A stretch of 64,000 bases of DNA from Dankookia rubra (GCF_004355005.1 NZ_SMSJ01000029.1:1-64000); one strand, 5' to 3'; positions 17,329-25,800 are shown, counted from the first letter of the stretch. Numbers and translations are program-made. Notes: generated by a model from the letters alone, not told the origin.

Positions 17329-18297
17329 TCAGCCGAAGGTCGCGCTGAACAGCGACAGGCCCGGCGTCCCGGCGGTGAGCTCGATCAGGTGCTCGCCATG
17401 GGCCGTGCCGTCCAGCAGCGTGTAGAGCGTCGGCCGCCCCACCTCGACCGCCCGCGCCGCGCCGCCATCCACCGCGACGCCGAGCCGGACGGGATCGGGC
17501 GCGCCCGCCACAAGGTGCAGCTTGGCCGCCGAGAAGCGCAGGCGGAGGCCGCCGCGCGGGGAGCGCAGCACCAGCGCCTCCTCCTCCCGCGCCCAGGCGC
17601 CGTCGAGCTGGTAGGCATCGAGCGCCGGGCCCCTGGCCGGGAAGGCATAGGTCGCCTCGCCGCGCCGGGGCGACTGGGCGCGGTCCTGCGGCGTCGGGTG
17701 CAGCGCGCCGAAATAAACCTCGGGCGAGCGCACCCGCGACAGGTCGGGGTCGTCGCCCGGCCGGGCGGCGGCGGGGGCAAGGCCGAGCAGCGCGCGGATC
17801 GCGCCTTCCAGCTCCCGCGCATGGCCCTCGCCCTCCCGCACCAGGACGATCCGCCCGTCGCGGTCGAGCAGGTAGAAGGCGGGCCAGGCGCGGTTGCTCC
17901 AGGCCCGCCAGGTGCGGAAGTCGTTGTCCTGGCCGACCGGATAGGCGATGCCGAGCTCGCGCAGCGCCGGCTCGAGGTTGCGGCGCATGCGCTCGAAGCC
18001 GAATTCCGGCGTGTGGATGCCGACGACCTGCAGGCCCCGCGCCCCGTACTCCGCCTGGAAGCGGTTGAGGTAGGGGATGGTGCGGCGGCAGTTGATGCAG
18101 GAATAGGTCCAGAAATCGACCAGCACGACCTTGCCGCGCAGCCCGCCGAGGGTGAGCGGCGCCGGGCTGTTCAGCCAGCCGTCGAGGCCGGCGAATTCCG
18201 GCGCCGGCCCCCCGGCGGGGGATTGCGCGGCGCCGCGGCCGGTGGCCAGCGGGCCGGCGGCGAGCAGCAGCGGGGCGAGCGAGCGGCGGGTCGGCAT
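17329..18297 (-). CDS. Exported thioredoxin-like protein with C-terminal beta domain
   Basis: Thiol-disulfide protein of the AhpC/TSA-TlpA type combined with the C-terminal domain seen in DipZ-like proteins. The 322-residue product has a Sec signal peptide (residues 1-24, ending GRGAAQ), a redoxin domain (about 33-170) with active-site CINC at 67-70 in VLVDFWTYSCINCRRTIPYL, and a beta-rich domain (about 190-322) with LRLRFSAAKLHLVAG. Expected to act as a periplasmic disulfide reductase or sensor rather than a general thioredoxin. ATG 18297 has GGAGG upstream. It lies 23 bases behind the Tat-exported hydrolase gene and is probably cotranscribed with it. The frame continues open far upstream, but only this part is protein-like. 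Confidence 0.85.
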   Translation of the reverse strand: MPTRRSLAPLLLAAGPLATGRGAAQSPAGGPAPEFAGLDGWLNSPAPLTLGGLRGKVVLVDFWTYSCINCRRTIPYLNRFQAEYGARGLQVVGIHTPEFGFERMRRNLEPALRELGIAYPVGQDNDFRTWRAWSNRAWPAFYLLDRDGRIVLVREGEGHARELEGAIRALLGLAPAAARPGDDPDLSRVRSPEVYFGALHPTPQDRAQSPRRGEATYAFPARGPALDAYQLDGAWAREEEALVLRSPRGGLRLRFSAAKLHLVAGAPDPVRLGVAVDGGAARAVEVGRPTLYTLLDGTAHGEHLIELTAGTPGLSLFSATFG

Positions 18298-18320
18298 GGC
18301 GTCCTCCGTGGCGCGTCGGG

Positions 18321-19349
18321 TCAGGCGGCGGCGACGTCGGTCACCGCCTGGGCGAAGTCGCGCGGGGCTTCCTGCGGCAGGTTGTGGCCGATGCCGCCGG
18401 CGATCGTCCGGTGCGCGTAGCGGCCGGTGAACCTGCCGGCATAGGCCGCCGGCTCCGGATGCGGCGCGCCGTTGGCGTCGCCCTCGAGGGTGATCGTCGG
18501 CACCCGGATCGCCGGCGCCTCGGCCAGCCGCGCCTCGGCCGCATCGTAGCGCGGCTCGCCCGCCGCCAGGCCGATCCGCCAGCGGTAGTTGTGGATCACG
18601 ATGGCGACATGGTCCGGGTTGTCGAAAGCCCGGGCGCTGCGGTCGAAGGTGGCGTCGTCGAAGGCCCAGCGCGGCGAGGCGAGCTGCCAGATCAGCCGGG
18701 CGAATTCCCGCCGGTTCTTCGCGTAGCCGGCCTCGCCGCGCTCGGTGGAGAAGTAGAACTGGTACCACCAGGCCAGCTCGGCGCGCGGCGGCAGCGGCGC
18801 CCGGTTGGCCGCCGGGCTGCCGATCAGGTAGCCGCTGACCGAGACCAGCGCCCGGCAGCGCTCCGGCCAGAGCGCCGCCAGGATGCAGGCCGTGCGGGCG
18901 CCCCAGTCGCAGCCGCCGAGGATCGCCTGCCGGATGCCGAGCGCGTCCATCAGCGCGAGGATGTCCGTCGCCAGCGCCGCCTGCTGCCCGTTGCGCGGCG
19001 TCGCCTCCGACAGGAACCGCGTCGTGCCGTAGCCGCGCAGGTAGGGCACGATCACCCGGTATCCGGCGGCGGCGAGCAGCGGCGCGGCCTCGGCATAGGT
19101 GTGGATGTCGTAGGGCCAGCCATGCAGCAGGATCACCGGCGGGCCGGCCGGCGGCCCGGCCTCGGCATAGCCGATGCTGAGCGGCCCGGCCTCGACCTGC
19201 CGCAGCGGGGCAAAGGCGGCCTCGCCGCCGGGCGCTGCCGCGGCCTGCGCGCGGGCCGGGCGGGGGAGCCCGGACGGCGCGGCCGCGAGCGTCATGGCGG
19301 CGGCGCCGAGCAGGCGGCGGCGGCCTCGGTCGATGGCATCGGTCGGCAT
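18321..19349 (-). CDS. Tat-exported alpha/beta hydrolase, epoxide-hydrolase-like
   Basis: Alpha/beta hydrolase with an aspartate nucleophile, as in epoxide hydrolases and haloalkane dehalogenases; substrate unknown. The 342-residue product begins with a twin-arginine signal (DRGRRRLLGAAAM, residues 7-19) and a cleavage-like ARAQA. Key residues: oxyanion motif HGWP (76-79), nucleophile elbow GGCDWGA with Asp148, and a C-terminal GGIGHNLPQE with the catalytic His. The cap region contains the Trp/Tyr-rich AWWYQFYFSTERGEAGY typical of epoxide hydrolases. ATG 19349 has GGAGG upstream. It is divergent from the CadC-like regulator, which may control it together with the thioredoxin-like gene. Confidence 0.87.
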   Translation of the reverse strand: MPTDAIDRGRRRLLGAAAMTLAAAPSGLPRPARAQAAAAPGGEAAFAPLRQVEAGPLSIGYAEAGPPAGPPVILLHGWPYDIHTYAEAAPLLAAAGYRVIVPYLRGYGTTRFLSEATPRNGQQAALATDILALMDALGIRQAILGGCDWGARTACILAALWPERCRALVSVSGYLIGSPAANRAPLPPRAELAWWYQFYFSTERGEAGYAKNRREFARLIWQLASPRWAFDDATFDRSARAFDNPDHVAIVIHNYRWRIGLAAGEPRYDAAEARLAEAPAIRVPTITLEGDANGAPHPEPAAYAGRFTGRYAHRTIAGGIGHNLPQEAPRDFAQAVTDVAAA

Positions 19350-19505
19350 GGCGGGGATCCTCCCTCTCGGTTGCGGCGGGCCCCAGTCTGCCGGATCCGC
19401 CCGCCCGCCGCTTGGAGATGCCCTGGAGCAGACCTTCGGGCGGGGTTGATTCTTGCGGCAGGCCGGCCGCCGCGGGGCGTGAAGGCCCGGGCGCGCGGAT
19501 CGCCG

Positions 19506-19535
19506 TTCGGAGGTGCGCGCGATCCGCGCTAGCCT
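19506..19535 (+). promoter_or_regulatory. Possible promoter of the CadC-like regulator
   Basis: TTCGGA (19506-19511), 18-base spacer, TAGCCT (19530-19535); predicted +1 near 19542. This would exclude the upstream in-frame GTG at 19513 and support the GTG at 19561. Confidence 0.3.
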
Positions 19536-19560
19536 GCGGAACAGCAGCGGCGGCCGCATC

Positions 19561-21102
19561 GTGCTTTATCGCTTCGACGACCTGGTCCTCGACACCGCCC
19601 GGCGGGAATTGCGCCGGGGCGAGGCGCTGGTCGCGGTCGAGCCGCAGGTCTTCGACCTGCTCGCGCTGCTCGTCCGGGCGCGCGACCGCGTGGTCGGCCG
19701 CGACGAGATGCTGGCCGCGGTCTGGCAGGGCCGCATCGTCTCGGAGGCGACGCTGAGCAGCCGGGTGAACGCGGCCCGCACCGCCATCGGCGACAGCGGC
19801 GCGGCGCAGCGGCTGATCCGGACCCTGCCGCGCAAGGGCTTCCGCTTCGTCGGCGCGGTGGCGGAGGTGGCCCAGCCGCCGCCCGAGGCGGCCGACGCGC
19901 CGGCAGCGGGGCGCGGCCCGCCGGCGCTCGCCGTCCTGCCCTTCGCCAACCTGGGCGGCGACCCGGCGCAGGACTACTTCGCCGAGGGCATGGCCGAGGA
20001 GATCCTGGTCGCGCTGTCGCGCGTCGGCGGTCTTACCGTGATCGCCCGCAATTCCTCCTTCGCCTACCGGGACGGGGCGGCCGACCTCCGCCGCACCGGG
20101 CAGGAGCTCGGCGTCGGCTACCTGCTGGACGGCAGCGTCCGCCGCGACGGGCAGCGGCTGCGGATCGCCGGGAGGCTGGTCGATGCCGGCTCCGGCGCGC
20201 AGCTCTGGGCCGACCGCTTCGAGGGCGATGCCGGCGAGGTCTTCGCCCTGCAGGACCGGGTGGCCGCCCACGTCGTCGCGGCGATCGAGCCGGCGCTGCA
20301 GGCCGCCGAGATCGGCCGCGCCCGGCCCGGGCGGCTCGATGCCTACGACCTGCTGCTGCGGGCCCGGGCGTTGGAGGCCGCCTTCACCGCCGAGGGCATG
20401 GCGGCGGCGCTCGACTGCCTCGGCCAGGCGCTGGCGCTCGAGCCGGACAACGCGCAGGCCATGGCCGCCGCGGCCTATTGCCACGCGCAGCGGCATGTCC
20501 AGGGCTGGGCGCCGGAGGACGCGGCGGGCCGGGCCGAGGCGGTGCGGCTCGCCCGGGCGGCGGCCGGGTGCGCGCCGGACGACGCGCAGGTGCTCTGGAT
20601 GGCCGCCTTCGCGCTGTGGAACATGGCGCCGGAGGCAGGCGAGCGGGCGCGGGCGCTCTTCGCCCGGTCGCTGCTGCTCAACCCGAATTCCGCCATGGCG
20701 TTGACCCTTGCCGGCTGGATCGAGACGATGTGCGGCAACGGCGAGGCGGGCCGCGGCATGGTCGCGCGGGCGCTGCGGCTCAACCCGCGCGACCCGCGGG
20801 GCTGGCTGATGACCGGGACCATGGCGATCGCCGCGGTGATCGAGGGCGACCATGCCGGGGCGGTGGCCTGGGCGGAGCGGGCGCTGGCGCAGAACCCGCG
20901 CTTCGCCGCGGCGCTCCGCGTGCTGGCGGTGGCGCTGGTCAAGGCCGGCCAGCCGGAACGGGCGGCGCGGGCGGTGCAGGACCTGCTGCGGATCGAGCCG
21001 GGGCTGACGGTCTCGGGCTTCTTCGCCCGCATCCCGGTGCCGCTGGAGGCGATGGCGCGGACCTATGCCGAGGCGCTGCGGGCCGCCGGGCTGCCTGAAT
21101 GA
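19561..21102 (+). CDS. CadC-like winged-helix/TPR transcriptional regulator
   Basis: One-component regulator with an OmpR/PhoB-type winged-helix DNA-binding domain at residues 1-95 (YRFDDLVLDTARRELRRGE, DEMLAAVWQGRIVSEATLSS, RLIRTLPRKGFRFVG), no membrane helix, a middle domain of the adenylate-cyclase-associated type (AVLPFANLGGDPAQDYFAEG, LLDGSVRRDGQRLRIAGRLV; residues about 120-240) and TPR-like repeats to the C terminus. This architecture is common in alphaproteobacteria; the effector is unknown. The GTG at 19561 matches where homologues begin, with a 16-codon open extension upstream that falls before a likely -10 box. It is divergent from the exported hydrolase/thioredoxin pair, its most likely target. 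Confidence 0.85.
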   Translation: MLYRFDDLVLDTARRELRRGEALVAVEPQVFDLLALLVRARDRVVGRDEMLAAVWQGRIVSEATLSSRVNAARTAIGDSGAAQRLIRTLPRKGFRFVGAVAEVAQPPPEAADAPAAGRGPPALAVLPFANLGGDPAQDYFAEGMAEEILVALSRVGGLTVIARNSSFAYRDGAADLRRTGQELGVGYLLDGSVRRDGQRLRIAGRLVDAGSGAQLWADRFEGDAGEVFALQDRVAAHVVAAIEPALQAAEIGRARPGRLDAYDLLLRARALEAAFTAEGMAAALDCLGQALALEPDNAQAMAAAAYCHAQRHVQGWAPEDAAGRAEAVRLARAAAGCAPDDAQVLWMAAFALWNMAPEAGERARALFARSLLLNPNSAMALTLAGWIETMCGNGEAGRGMVARALRLNPRDPRGWLMTGTMAIAAVIEGDHAGAVAWAERALAQNPRFAAALRVLAVALVKAGQPERAARAVQDLLRIEPGLTVSGFFARIPVPLEAMARTYAEALRAAGLPE

Positions 21103-21110
21103 GGCAGGCG

Positions 21111-21150
21111 GGGCCGGGCAGGCGGCATCCTCCCCGGGCCCCTCATTCGC
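21111..21150 (+). repeat. Intergenic GC-rich hairpin, family member 3
   Basis: GGCCGGGCAGGCGGCATCCT followed by CCCCGGGCCCCTCATTCGC, between the convergent CadC-like and M20 genes. The CCCCTCATTCGC tail matches member 2. Stem imperfect; probable bidirectional terminator. Confidence 0.5.
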
Positions 21151-21162
21151 GGCGCGGCGCCG

Positions 21163-22329
21163 CTACGCCTCGGCCTTCCTCAGCCCCTGCTCCACCACCT
21201 CGGCATAGAGCGCGGCGCCATAGGGGATGGCGGCGTCGTTGAACTGGTAGCGCGGGTTGTGGACCGAGGCGCTGTCGCCGTTGCCGACATGGATATAGGC
21301 GCCGGGGACCTTCTCCATCATGAAGGAGAAGTCCTCCGAGCCCATGCCCGGCGGCTTGTCGCGCGCGACCTTCGCCTCGCCGACCAGGGCGGCGGCGGCC
21401 CGCGCATAGGCCTCCGCCTGCTCCGGGTCGTTCACCGTCGGCGCGAAGATCAGCCGCCAGTCGAGCCTCGCGGTCGCGCCGAAGCCGGCGGCGACGCCTT
21501 CCGCCATCCGCGCCAGCCCGGCCTCGATCTGCCCGGCGACCTCGCGCGAGAAGAAGCGGGCGGTGCCGGCGATGGTCGCGGTCTCGGGGATGACGTTGTA
21601 GGCCTCGCCGCCCTGCACCTTGGTGACGCTGACGACCGCGGGGTCGCGCGGGTTGACGGTGCGGGAGACGATGCTCTGCAGCGCGGTGGCGATGTGGCAG
21701 GCGGTCAGCACCGGGTCGATGCTGGCCTCCGGCCGCGCGCCGTGGCTGCCCTTCCCCGTCACGGTGATGTCGAAGAAGGCGCCGCCGGCCGCCACCGGGC
21801 CTGGGCGGATGGCATAGTCGCCGACCGGCATGCCGGGGCGGTTGTGCATGCCGTAGATCGCATCGCAGGGAAAGCGCTCGAAGAGCCCGTCCTCCAGCAT
21901 CGCCAGCGCCCCGCCGCAGCCTTCCTCGCCGGGCTGGAAGATGAAGTGGACGATGCCGTCGAAGTTCTTCGTTTCCGCCAGGTGGCGGGCGGCGCCGAGC
22001 AGCATGGTGGTGTGGCCGTCATGGCCGCAGGCATGCATCCGCCCCGGCGCGGTGCTGCGGTAGGGAACGTCGTTCAGCTCCTCGAGCGGCAGGGCGTCCA
22101 TGTCGGCCCTGAGGCCGATCGCGCGGTTGCCGCGGCCGGCGCGCAGCACGCCCACGACGCCGGTGCCGCCGACGCCGCGATGCACCTCGATCCCCCAGGA
22201 TTCCAGCTTCTCGGCGACCAGGGCGGCGGTGCGGTGCTCGGCCATGCCGAGCTCGGGATGGGCGTGCAGGTCCTGGCGGATCGCGGTCAGCTCGGGGTGG
22301 TGGCGGCGGATGGCGTCCAGCAGGGACAT
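21163..22329 (-). CDS. M20-family amidohydrolase (hippurate hydrolase-like)
   Basis: Zinc-dependent amidohydrolase of the M20D group, which removes N-acyl groups from amino acids or amino-acid conjugates (hippurate, indole-acetyl amino acids, N-acetyl diaminopimelate). The 388-residue product contains HAHPELGM (residues 22-29), the metal-binding HACGHDGHT (99-107), the catalytic GEEGCGG (Glu135/Glu136) and the C-terminal [17 protein letters not shown] with the last metal ligands. The dimerisation lid domain lies at about residues 180-290. Start ATG 22329 is preceded by GAGGAAG. No signal peptide, so cytoplasmic. It stands alone and is divergent from thyX. Confidence 0.9.
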   Translation of the reverse strand: MSLLDAIRRHHPELTAIRQDLHAHPELGMAEHRTAALVAEKLESWGIEVHRGVGGTGVVGVLRAGRGNRAIGLRADMDALPLEELNDVPYRSTAPGRMHACGHDGHTTMLLGAARHLAETKNFDGIVHFIFQPGEEGCGGALAMLEDGLFERFPCDAIYGMHNRPGMPVGDYAIRPGPVAAGGAFFDITVTGKGSHGARPEASIDPVLTACHIATALQSIVSRTVNPRDPAVVSVTKVQGGEAYNVIPETATIAGTARFFSREVAGQIEAGLARMAEGVAAGFGATARLDWRLIFAPTVNDPEQAEAYARAAAALVGEAKVARDKPPGMGSEDFSFMMEKVPGAYIHVGNGDSASVHNPRYQFNDAAIPYGAALYAEVVEQGLRKAEA

Positions 22330-22348
22330 CGGGCTTCCTCGGCGGGGT

Positions 22349-22370
22349 GGGGCAGGGGGCATCCTGCCCC
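22349..22370 (+). repeat. Intergenic GC-rich hairpin, family member 4
   Basis: Perfect 8-bp stem GGGGCAGG/CCTGCCCC (22349-22356 and 22363-22370) around loop GGGCAT. Unlike the other members it lies between divergent genes (M20 hydrolase and thyX), so simple termination is a poor explanation here. Confidence 0.6.
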
Positions 22371-22506
22371 CCCGTCGCCGCCGGCGCCATCCCGGGCCGG
22401 GCGACTCGGCTGGGCTGTTCCCTCGCGGCCGGGCCGCGGGCTAGAAGGCCCGGCGCCGCGGCTTCCCTCCCCGGGGGAGTTGCCGCGGCCAGCAGGGGAC
22501 CCCCGG

Positions 22507-23445
22507 ATGCCGCTGACCGATGCCCAGATGCAGGAGATCGAGGCCGCCCGCGCCGCGGAGGGCCGCACCCGCCGTCCCGTGGCGCCGGGGCTGGAGGCGC
22601 TGCTGTTCCAGGCGCTGCCCGTGCTGGACCACGGCTTCGTCCGGGTGATCGACTACATGGGCGACGACGCCGCGGTGGTGCAGGCCGCCCGCGTCTCCTA
22701 CGGGCGGGGCACCCGCGCCGTCACCGAGGACCGCGGCCTGATCCGCTACCTCATGCGGCACTGGCACTCCACGCCCTTCGAGATGTGCGAGATCAAGTAC
22801 CACGTGAAGCTGCCGATCTTCGTGGCGCGGCAGTGGATCCGCCACCGCACCGCCAACGTGAACGAGTATTCCGCGCGCTACTCCATCCTCGACCGCGAGT
22901 TCTACATCCCCGGGCCCGCCCAGCTCGCGGCGCAGTCCAGCAGCAACCGCCAGGGCCGCGGCGAGCTGCTGCAGGGCGAGGAGGCCGCGCGGGTGCTCGA
23001 CCTGCTGCGGCAGGACGCGACGCAGACCTACGACCACTATGCCTGGATGCTGAACGAGGACGAGGCGGGCAACCCGGTGGACCCCGGCCGCGACGGCCTG
23101 GCGCGCGAGCTGGCGCGGATGAACCTGACGCTCAACACCTATACGCAGTGGTACTGGAAGACCGACCTCCACAACCTCTTCCACTTCCTCAGGCTGCGCG
23201 CCGACCCGCATGCGCAGTACGAGATCCGCGTCTATGCCGAGGCCATGCTGCAGACCGCCGAGGCCTGGGTTCCCGCCTGCACCGAAGCCTTCCGCGACTA
23301 CCGCATGGGCGCGGTGACGCTTTCCTCCGGCATGCTGTCGATCGTGCGGCGGATGCTGGCCGGGGAGGCCGTGCAGCAGGCCGGCAGCGGGTTGTCGAAG
23401 CGCGAGTGGCGTGAGCTGATGGAGACGCTGGGACGGGAGGCCTGA
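22507..23445 (+). CDS. thyX: FAD-dependent thymidylate synthase ThyX
   Basis: Flavin-dependent synthase that makes dTMP from dUMP using methylene-tetrahydrofolate and NADPH. The 312-residue product carries the ThyX signature RHRX7S as [11 protein letters not shown] (residues 112-122), the preceding [12 protein letters not shown] strand, and the C-terminal [19 protein letters not shown] and Met/Ser-rich [12 protein letters not shown] segments. Length fits the alphaproteobacterial ThyX subgroup (about 300). ATG 22507 lies after a GCAGGGGAC stretch that may be a ribosome site. It is followed after five bases by a tiny membrane protein gene and then an HD nucleotidase-like gene, giving a nucleotide-pool context. 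Confidence 0.95.
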   Translation: MPLTDAQMQEIEAARAAEGRTRRPVAPGLEALLFQALPVLDHGFVRVIDYMGDDAAVVQAARVSYGRGTRAVTEDRGLIRYLMRHWHSTPFEMCEIKYHVKLPIFVARQWIRHRTANVNEYSARYSILDREFYIPGPAQLAAQSSSNRQGRGELLQGEEAARVLDLLRQDATQTYDHYAWMLNEDEAGNPVDPGRDGLARELARMNLTLNTYTQWYWKTDLHNLFHFLRLRADPHAQYEIRVYAEAMLQTAEAWVPACTEAFRDYRMGAVTLSSGMLSIVRRMLAGEAVQQAGSGLSKREWRELMETLGREA

Positions 23446-23450
23446 CCGCG

Positions 23451-23660
23451 ATGGGCTGGATCCTCCTCGGCCTGCTGCTGGTCATCGGCCTGCCGCTGGC
23501 AATGGTCTTCATGGGCGTGGCGCTGGCGATCTGGGTGACGCTCGCCGTCGCCGGCCTGGTCTGGAGCATCGTCACCTTCGTCTTCCATTCGCCGGTCCTG
23601 GCGATCCTGCTGGCGCTCGGCGCCGGGATCGCCATCGGCCGCGGCGCCGCCCGCAGGTAG
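23451..23660 (+). CDS. Small two-helix membrane protein downstream of thyX
   Basis: Unrecognised 69-residue hydrophobic protein: two membrane helices (about residues 2-35 and 45-62) and a basic end GRGAARR. ATG 23451 begins five bases after the thyX stop, with GGGAGG inside the thyX end as a possible ribosome site, so it is probably cotranscribed with thyX. The composition (Leu, Val, Ile, Gly) and the tight spacing support a real gene. Function unknown. Confidence 0.55.
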   Translation: MGWILLGLLLVIGLPLAMVFMGVALAIWVTLAVAGLVWSIVTFVFHSPVLAILLALGAGIAIGRGAARR

Positions 23661-23667
23661 CGCCGGC

Positions 23668-24267
23668 ATGGACCCGGCCCGCGCCGCCGCGCTGCTCGAC
23701 TTCCTCGCGCTCGCCGACCGGCTGAAGACGGTGGAGCGGCGCGGCCTGGTGCCACTGCCCGGTGGCGGCGCGCGGCGGGAGAACAGCGCCGAGCATTGCT
23801 GGAACCTCGCCCTGATCGCCGTGCTGCTGCACCGGGAGGTCGCGGCGGAGATCGACCTCGGCCACGCGCTGTCGCTGATCGCGGTGCACGACCTGGTCGA
23901 GATCGAGGCCGGCGACACCTATGCCTACGACCCCGCCGGCCGCGCGACGCAGGCGGAGCGCGAGACCGCCGCGGCCGCCATCGTCTTCGGCGCCCTGCCG
24001 GTGGACCTCGGCCGGACGCTCCGCGCCCTTTGGGAGGAATTCGAGGCCGGGGCGACGCCGGAGGCGCGCTTCGCCATGGGCTGCGACCGCATGCAAGGCT
24101 TCCTGCAGAACGTGCTGAGCGACGGCGCCGCCTGGCGGGCGCATGGCGTGACCCGCGCGGACACCGCGCCGCGGATGGACCCGGCCATGGCGGTGGACCC
24201 GGCCTTCGCCACGCTGATCGGCGCGCTCTACGGCCGCGCCCGGGCCGGCGGGATGCTGCCGGAATGA
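23668..24267 (+). CDS. HD-domain protein, YfbR/HDDC2-like
   Basis: HD-superfamily metal-dependent phosphohydrolase resembling the 5'-deoxynucleotidases YfbR and HDDC2. The 199-residue product has the spaced His/His-Asp ligands: ENSAEHCWN (His43), VHDLVEIEAGD (His74-Asp75) and an Asp in the C-terminal MGCDRMQGF helix. Removing phosphate from dNMPs would fit beside thyX, but the substrate is not shown by sequence. It starts seven bases after the small membrane gene and its stop overlaps the next start (ATGA). Confidence 0.82.
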   Translation: MDPARAAALLDFLALADRLKTVERRGLVPLPGGGARRENSAEHCWNLALIAVLLHREVAAEIDLGHALSLIAVHDLVEIEAGDTYAYDPAGRATQAERETAAAAIVFGALPVDLGRTLRALWEEFEAGATPEARFAMGCDRMQGFLQNVLSDGAAWRAHGVTRADTAPRMDPAMAVDPAFATLIGALYGRARAGGMLPE

Positions 24268-24524
24268 GCGGCAGCGCCCGCGCCCGGCAGGCGCCGAAGG
24301 GACGCCCCGCCGCGCGCCCGGCGCCGCGCCAGCCCGCGCCCCGCGGCATGCCCCATGGTCCGCCGCCGCTGGTCGGCTGGCGCCGCTGGCGCTGGGTGGC
24401 GATCCTGGTGGTCGCCGCGGTGATCGGCCTGCCGCTGGCGCATGCGCTGTTCGGCGAGGTCGTGGCGCTGCTCGGCGCGACGCTGCTGCTGGGCTTCCTG
24501 CTGGGGCGCTGGACGGCGCGTTGA
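24264..24524 (+). CDS. Small basic membrane protein
   Basis: Unrecognised 86-residue protein. Residues 1-40 are Pro/Arg/Ala-rich and basic; residues about 45-82 form two close membrane helices (VAILVVAAVIGLPLAHALFG and VALLGATLLLGFLLG) ending in RWTAR. It starts at an ATG overlapping the HD-protein stop by ATGA, evidence for translational coupling. Its own stop lies within the -35 region of the next promoter. Function unknown. Confidence 0.55.
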   Translation: MSGSARARQAPKGRPAARPAPRQPAPRGMPHGPPPLVGWRRWRWVAILVVAAVIGLPLAHALFGEVVALLGATLLLGFLLGRWTAR

Positions 24525-24550
24525 ACCCGCGGGGCGGGCGCTGCTAGGCT
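24521..24550 (+). promoter_or_regulatory. Promoter for leader ORF and small membrane gene
   Basis: TTGAAC (24521-24526), an 18-base spacer and TAGGCT (24545-24550), then six bases to the ATG at 24557. The -35 box overlaps the previous gene's stop codon. Predicted start of transcription is at the ATG, i.e. a leaderless message. Confidence 0.5.
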
Positions 24551-24556
24551 CCCGGC

Positions 24557-24604
24557 ATGAGGACGTCTTCGGCAGACCCGGCAACCGGGCATTCCGCGCC
24601 ATGA
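24557..24604 (+). CDS. Possible 15-residue leader peptide
   Basis: Short ORF encoding MRTSSADPATGHSAP, starting at the predicted +1 of the promoter at 24521-24550 and ending in a TGA that overlaps the ATG of the next gene (ATGA at 24601-24604). It has no Shine-Dalgarno sequence. The arrangement suggests that its translation delivers ribosomes to the small membrane gene. The alternative is that it is a chance ORF in a short leader. Confidence 0.35.
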   Translation: MRTSSADPATGHSAP

Positions 24605-24816
24605 TCGCCGCCCTGATCGTGGCGAGCCTCGCCGGCAGCTTCGCGCTGGCCCGGTTCTACGGCTTCGGCGCGGCGGTCACCGCGCTCGGCCTGTCCTGGG
24701 GCACCTTCGCCTGGTTTCCCCAGGTGCTCGGCACCGCGGCGCCGATCGCCTGCGCGGTGATCGCGCTGCTGCTCGCCTTCGGCATCCTGCGGGACCGGCG
24801 CCGCCGCGCCTCCTAG
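24601..24816 (+). CDS. Small membrane protein, likely coupled to a leader ORF
   Basis: Unrecognised 71-residue protein with two membrane segments (IAALIVASLAGSFALA near the start and APIACAVIALLLAFGILR near the end) and a basic tail RDRRRRAS. Its ATG at 24601 has no clear ribosome site of its own but overlaps the stop of the 15-codon ORF at 24557. The ribokinase-like gene starts four bases after its stop. Probably a two-helix inner-membrane protein; function unknown. Confidence 0.5.
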   Translation: MIAALIVASLAGSFALARFYGFGAAVTALGLSWGTFAWFPQVLGTAAPIACAVIALLLAFGILRDRRRRAS

Positions 24817-24820
24817 CCGC

Positions 24821-25705
24821 ATGCCGGTGCTCGTCTTCGGCTCGGTCGTCGCCGACCTGGTCTTCGCCCTGCCGGCGCTGCCGGCGCCGGGCGTGACCGT
24901 GCTCGGGCCGGGCTATGCCGCGCTGCCCGGCGGCAAGGGCGCCAACCAGGCGGTCGCCGCGGCGCTGGACGGCGCGGCCACCGCCTTTGCCGGCGCGGTC
25001 GGCGCCGATGCCATGGCCGAGGTCGCGCTGGCCGGGCTGCGCGGCGCCGGCGTCGACCTTTCGCGCCTCGCCACCGTCGAGGCGCCCACCGCCTGCGCCG
25101 CGGTCTGCGTCGATCCCGGGGGCCGCAACCAGATCGCCGTCGGCAGCGGCGCCAACCTCGCCGCCCGCGCGCGCCAGGTCGAGGATGCGGCGCTCGGCCC
25201 CGCCACCATCCTGCTGCTGCAGATGGAGGTGCCGCCGGCCGAGAATGCCGCGCTGGTCCGGCGCGCCCGTGCCCGTGGCGCCCGCGTCCTGCTGAACCTG
25301 GCGCCGGCCGCGGAGATCGACGCGGCGGCGCTCCGCGCGCTCGACCTGCTGGTCGCCAACGAGCACGAGGCGGCCTGGCTCGCCGCCCGGCTCTCCTGCG
25401 CCGCGGATGCCGCCGGGCTGCACCGGGCGCTCGGCATCGACGTCGCGGTCACGCTGGGGGAGGCGGGCGCGGAGGCCATGACGGCCGGGGGCGCCTTTTG
25501 CGTCCCGGCCTTTCCGGTGCGGGCGGTGGACACCACCGGGGCCGGCGATGCCTGGTGCGGCGTGCTGGCCGCGGCGCTCGACCGCGGGCTGCCGCTGGAG
25601 GCGGCGATGCGGCGCGCCTCGGCCGCGGCGGCGCTGGCCTGCACCCGGCCAGGCGCGGCGGCGGCGATGCCGGCGGCGGCGGAAACGGAACGGTTTCTGG
25701 CTTAG
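24821..25705 (+). CDS. rbsK: Ribokinase-like PfkB carbohydrate kinase
   Basis: PfkB-family sugar kinase, closest in pattern to ribokinase (ATP-dependent phosphorylation of ribose to ribose 5-phosphate). The 294-residue product has PfkB signature 1 as GGKGANQAVAAA (residues 37-48) and signature 2 DTTGAGDAWCG (237-247) with Asp243 as the catalytic base, and the LLVANEHEAAWLA stretch. Length is normal (about 300). It begins four bases after the previous stop, without a clear ribosome site, so coupling is likely. No ribose ABC transporter is nearby; other sugar specificity (a nucleoside or hexose) is possible. Confidence 0.85.
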   Translation: MPVLVFGSVVADLVFALPALPAPGVTVLGPGYAALPGGKGANQAVAAALDGAATAFAGAVGADAMAEVALAGLRGAGVDLSRLATVEAPTACAAVCVDPGGRNQIAVGSGANLAARARQVEDAALGPATILLLQMEVPPAENAALVRRARARGARVLLNLAPAAEIDAAALRALDLLVANEHEAAWLAARLSCAADAAGLHRALGIDVAVTLGEAGAEAMTAGGAFCVPAFPVRAVDTTGAGDAWCGVLAAALDRGLPLEAAMRRASAAAALACTRPGAAAAMPAAAETERFLA

Positions 25706-25800
25706 TATGGATTATTCGTCATGTGCTGCAGCGCACGGCAGCAAAGTCGCCGATGTGACATTTTCCCACCTGCCGGATGGCCGGCGCGCGGAGAAACGTC

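Noticed and set aside
18298-20853. The thioredoxin-like frame continues open far upstream, suggesting a 1174-residue protein
   Set aside because: The upstream part runs antisense to the CadC-like gene and out of phase with the hydrolase gene; it looks non-protein-like, and ATG 18297 has a ribosome site and signal peptide.
21259-22506. Long N-terminal extension of ThyX
   Set aside because: It overlaps the M20 gene antisense and the hairpin at 22349; ThyX homologues begin near the ATG at 22507.
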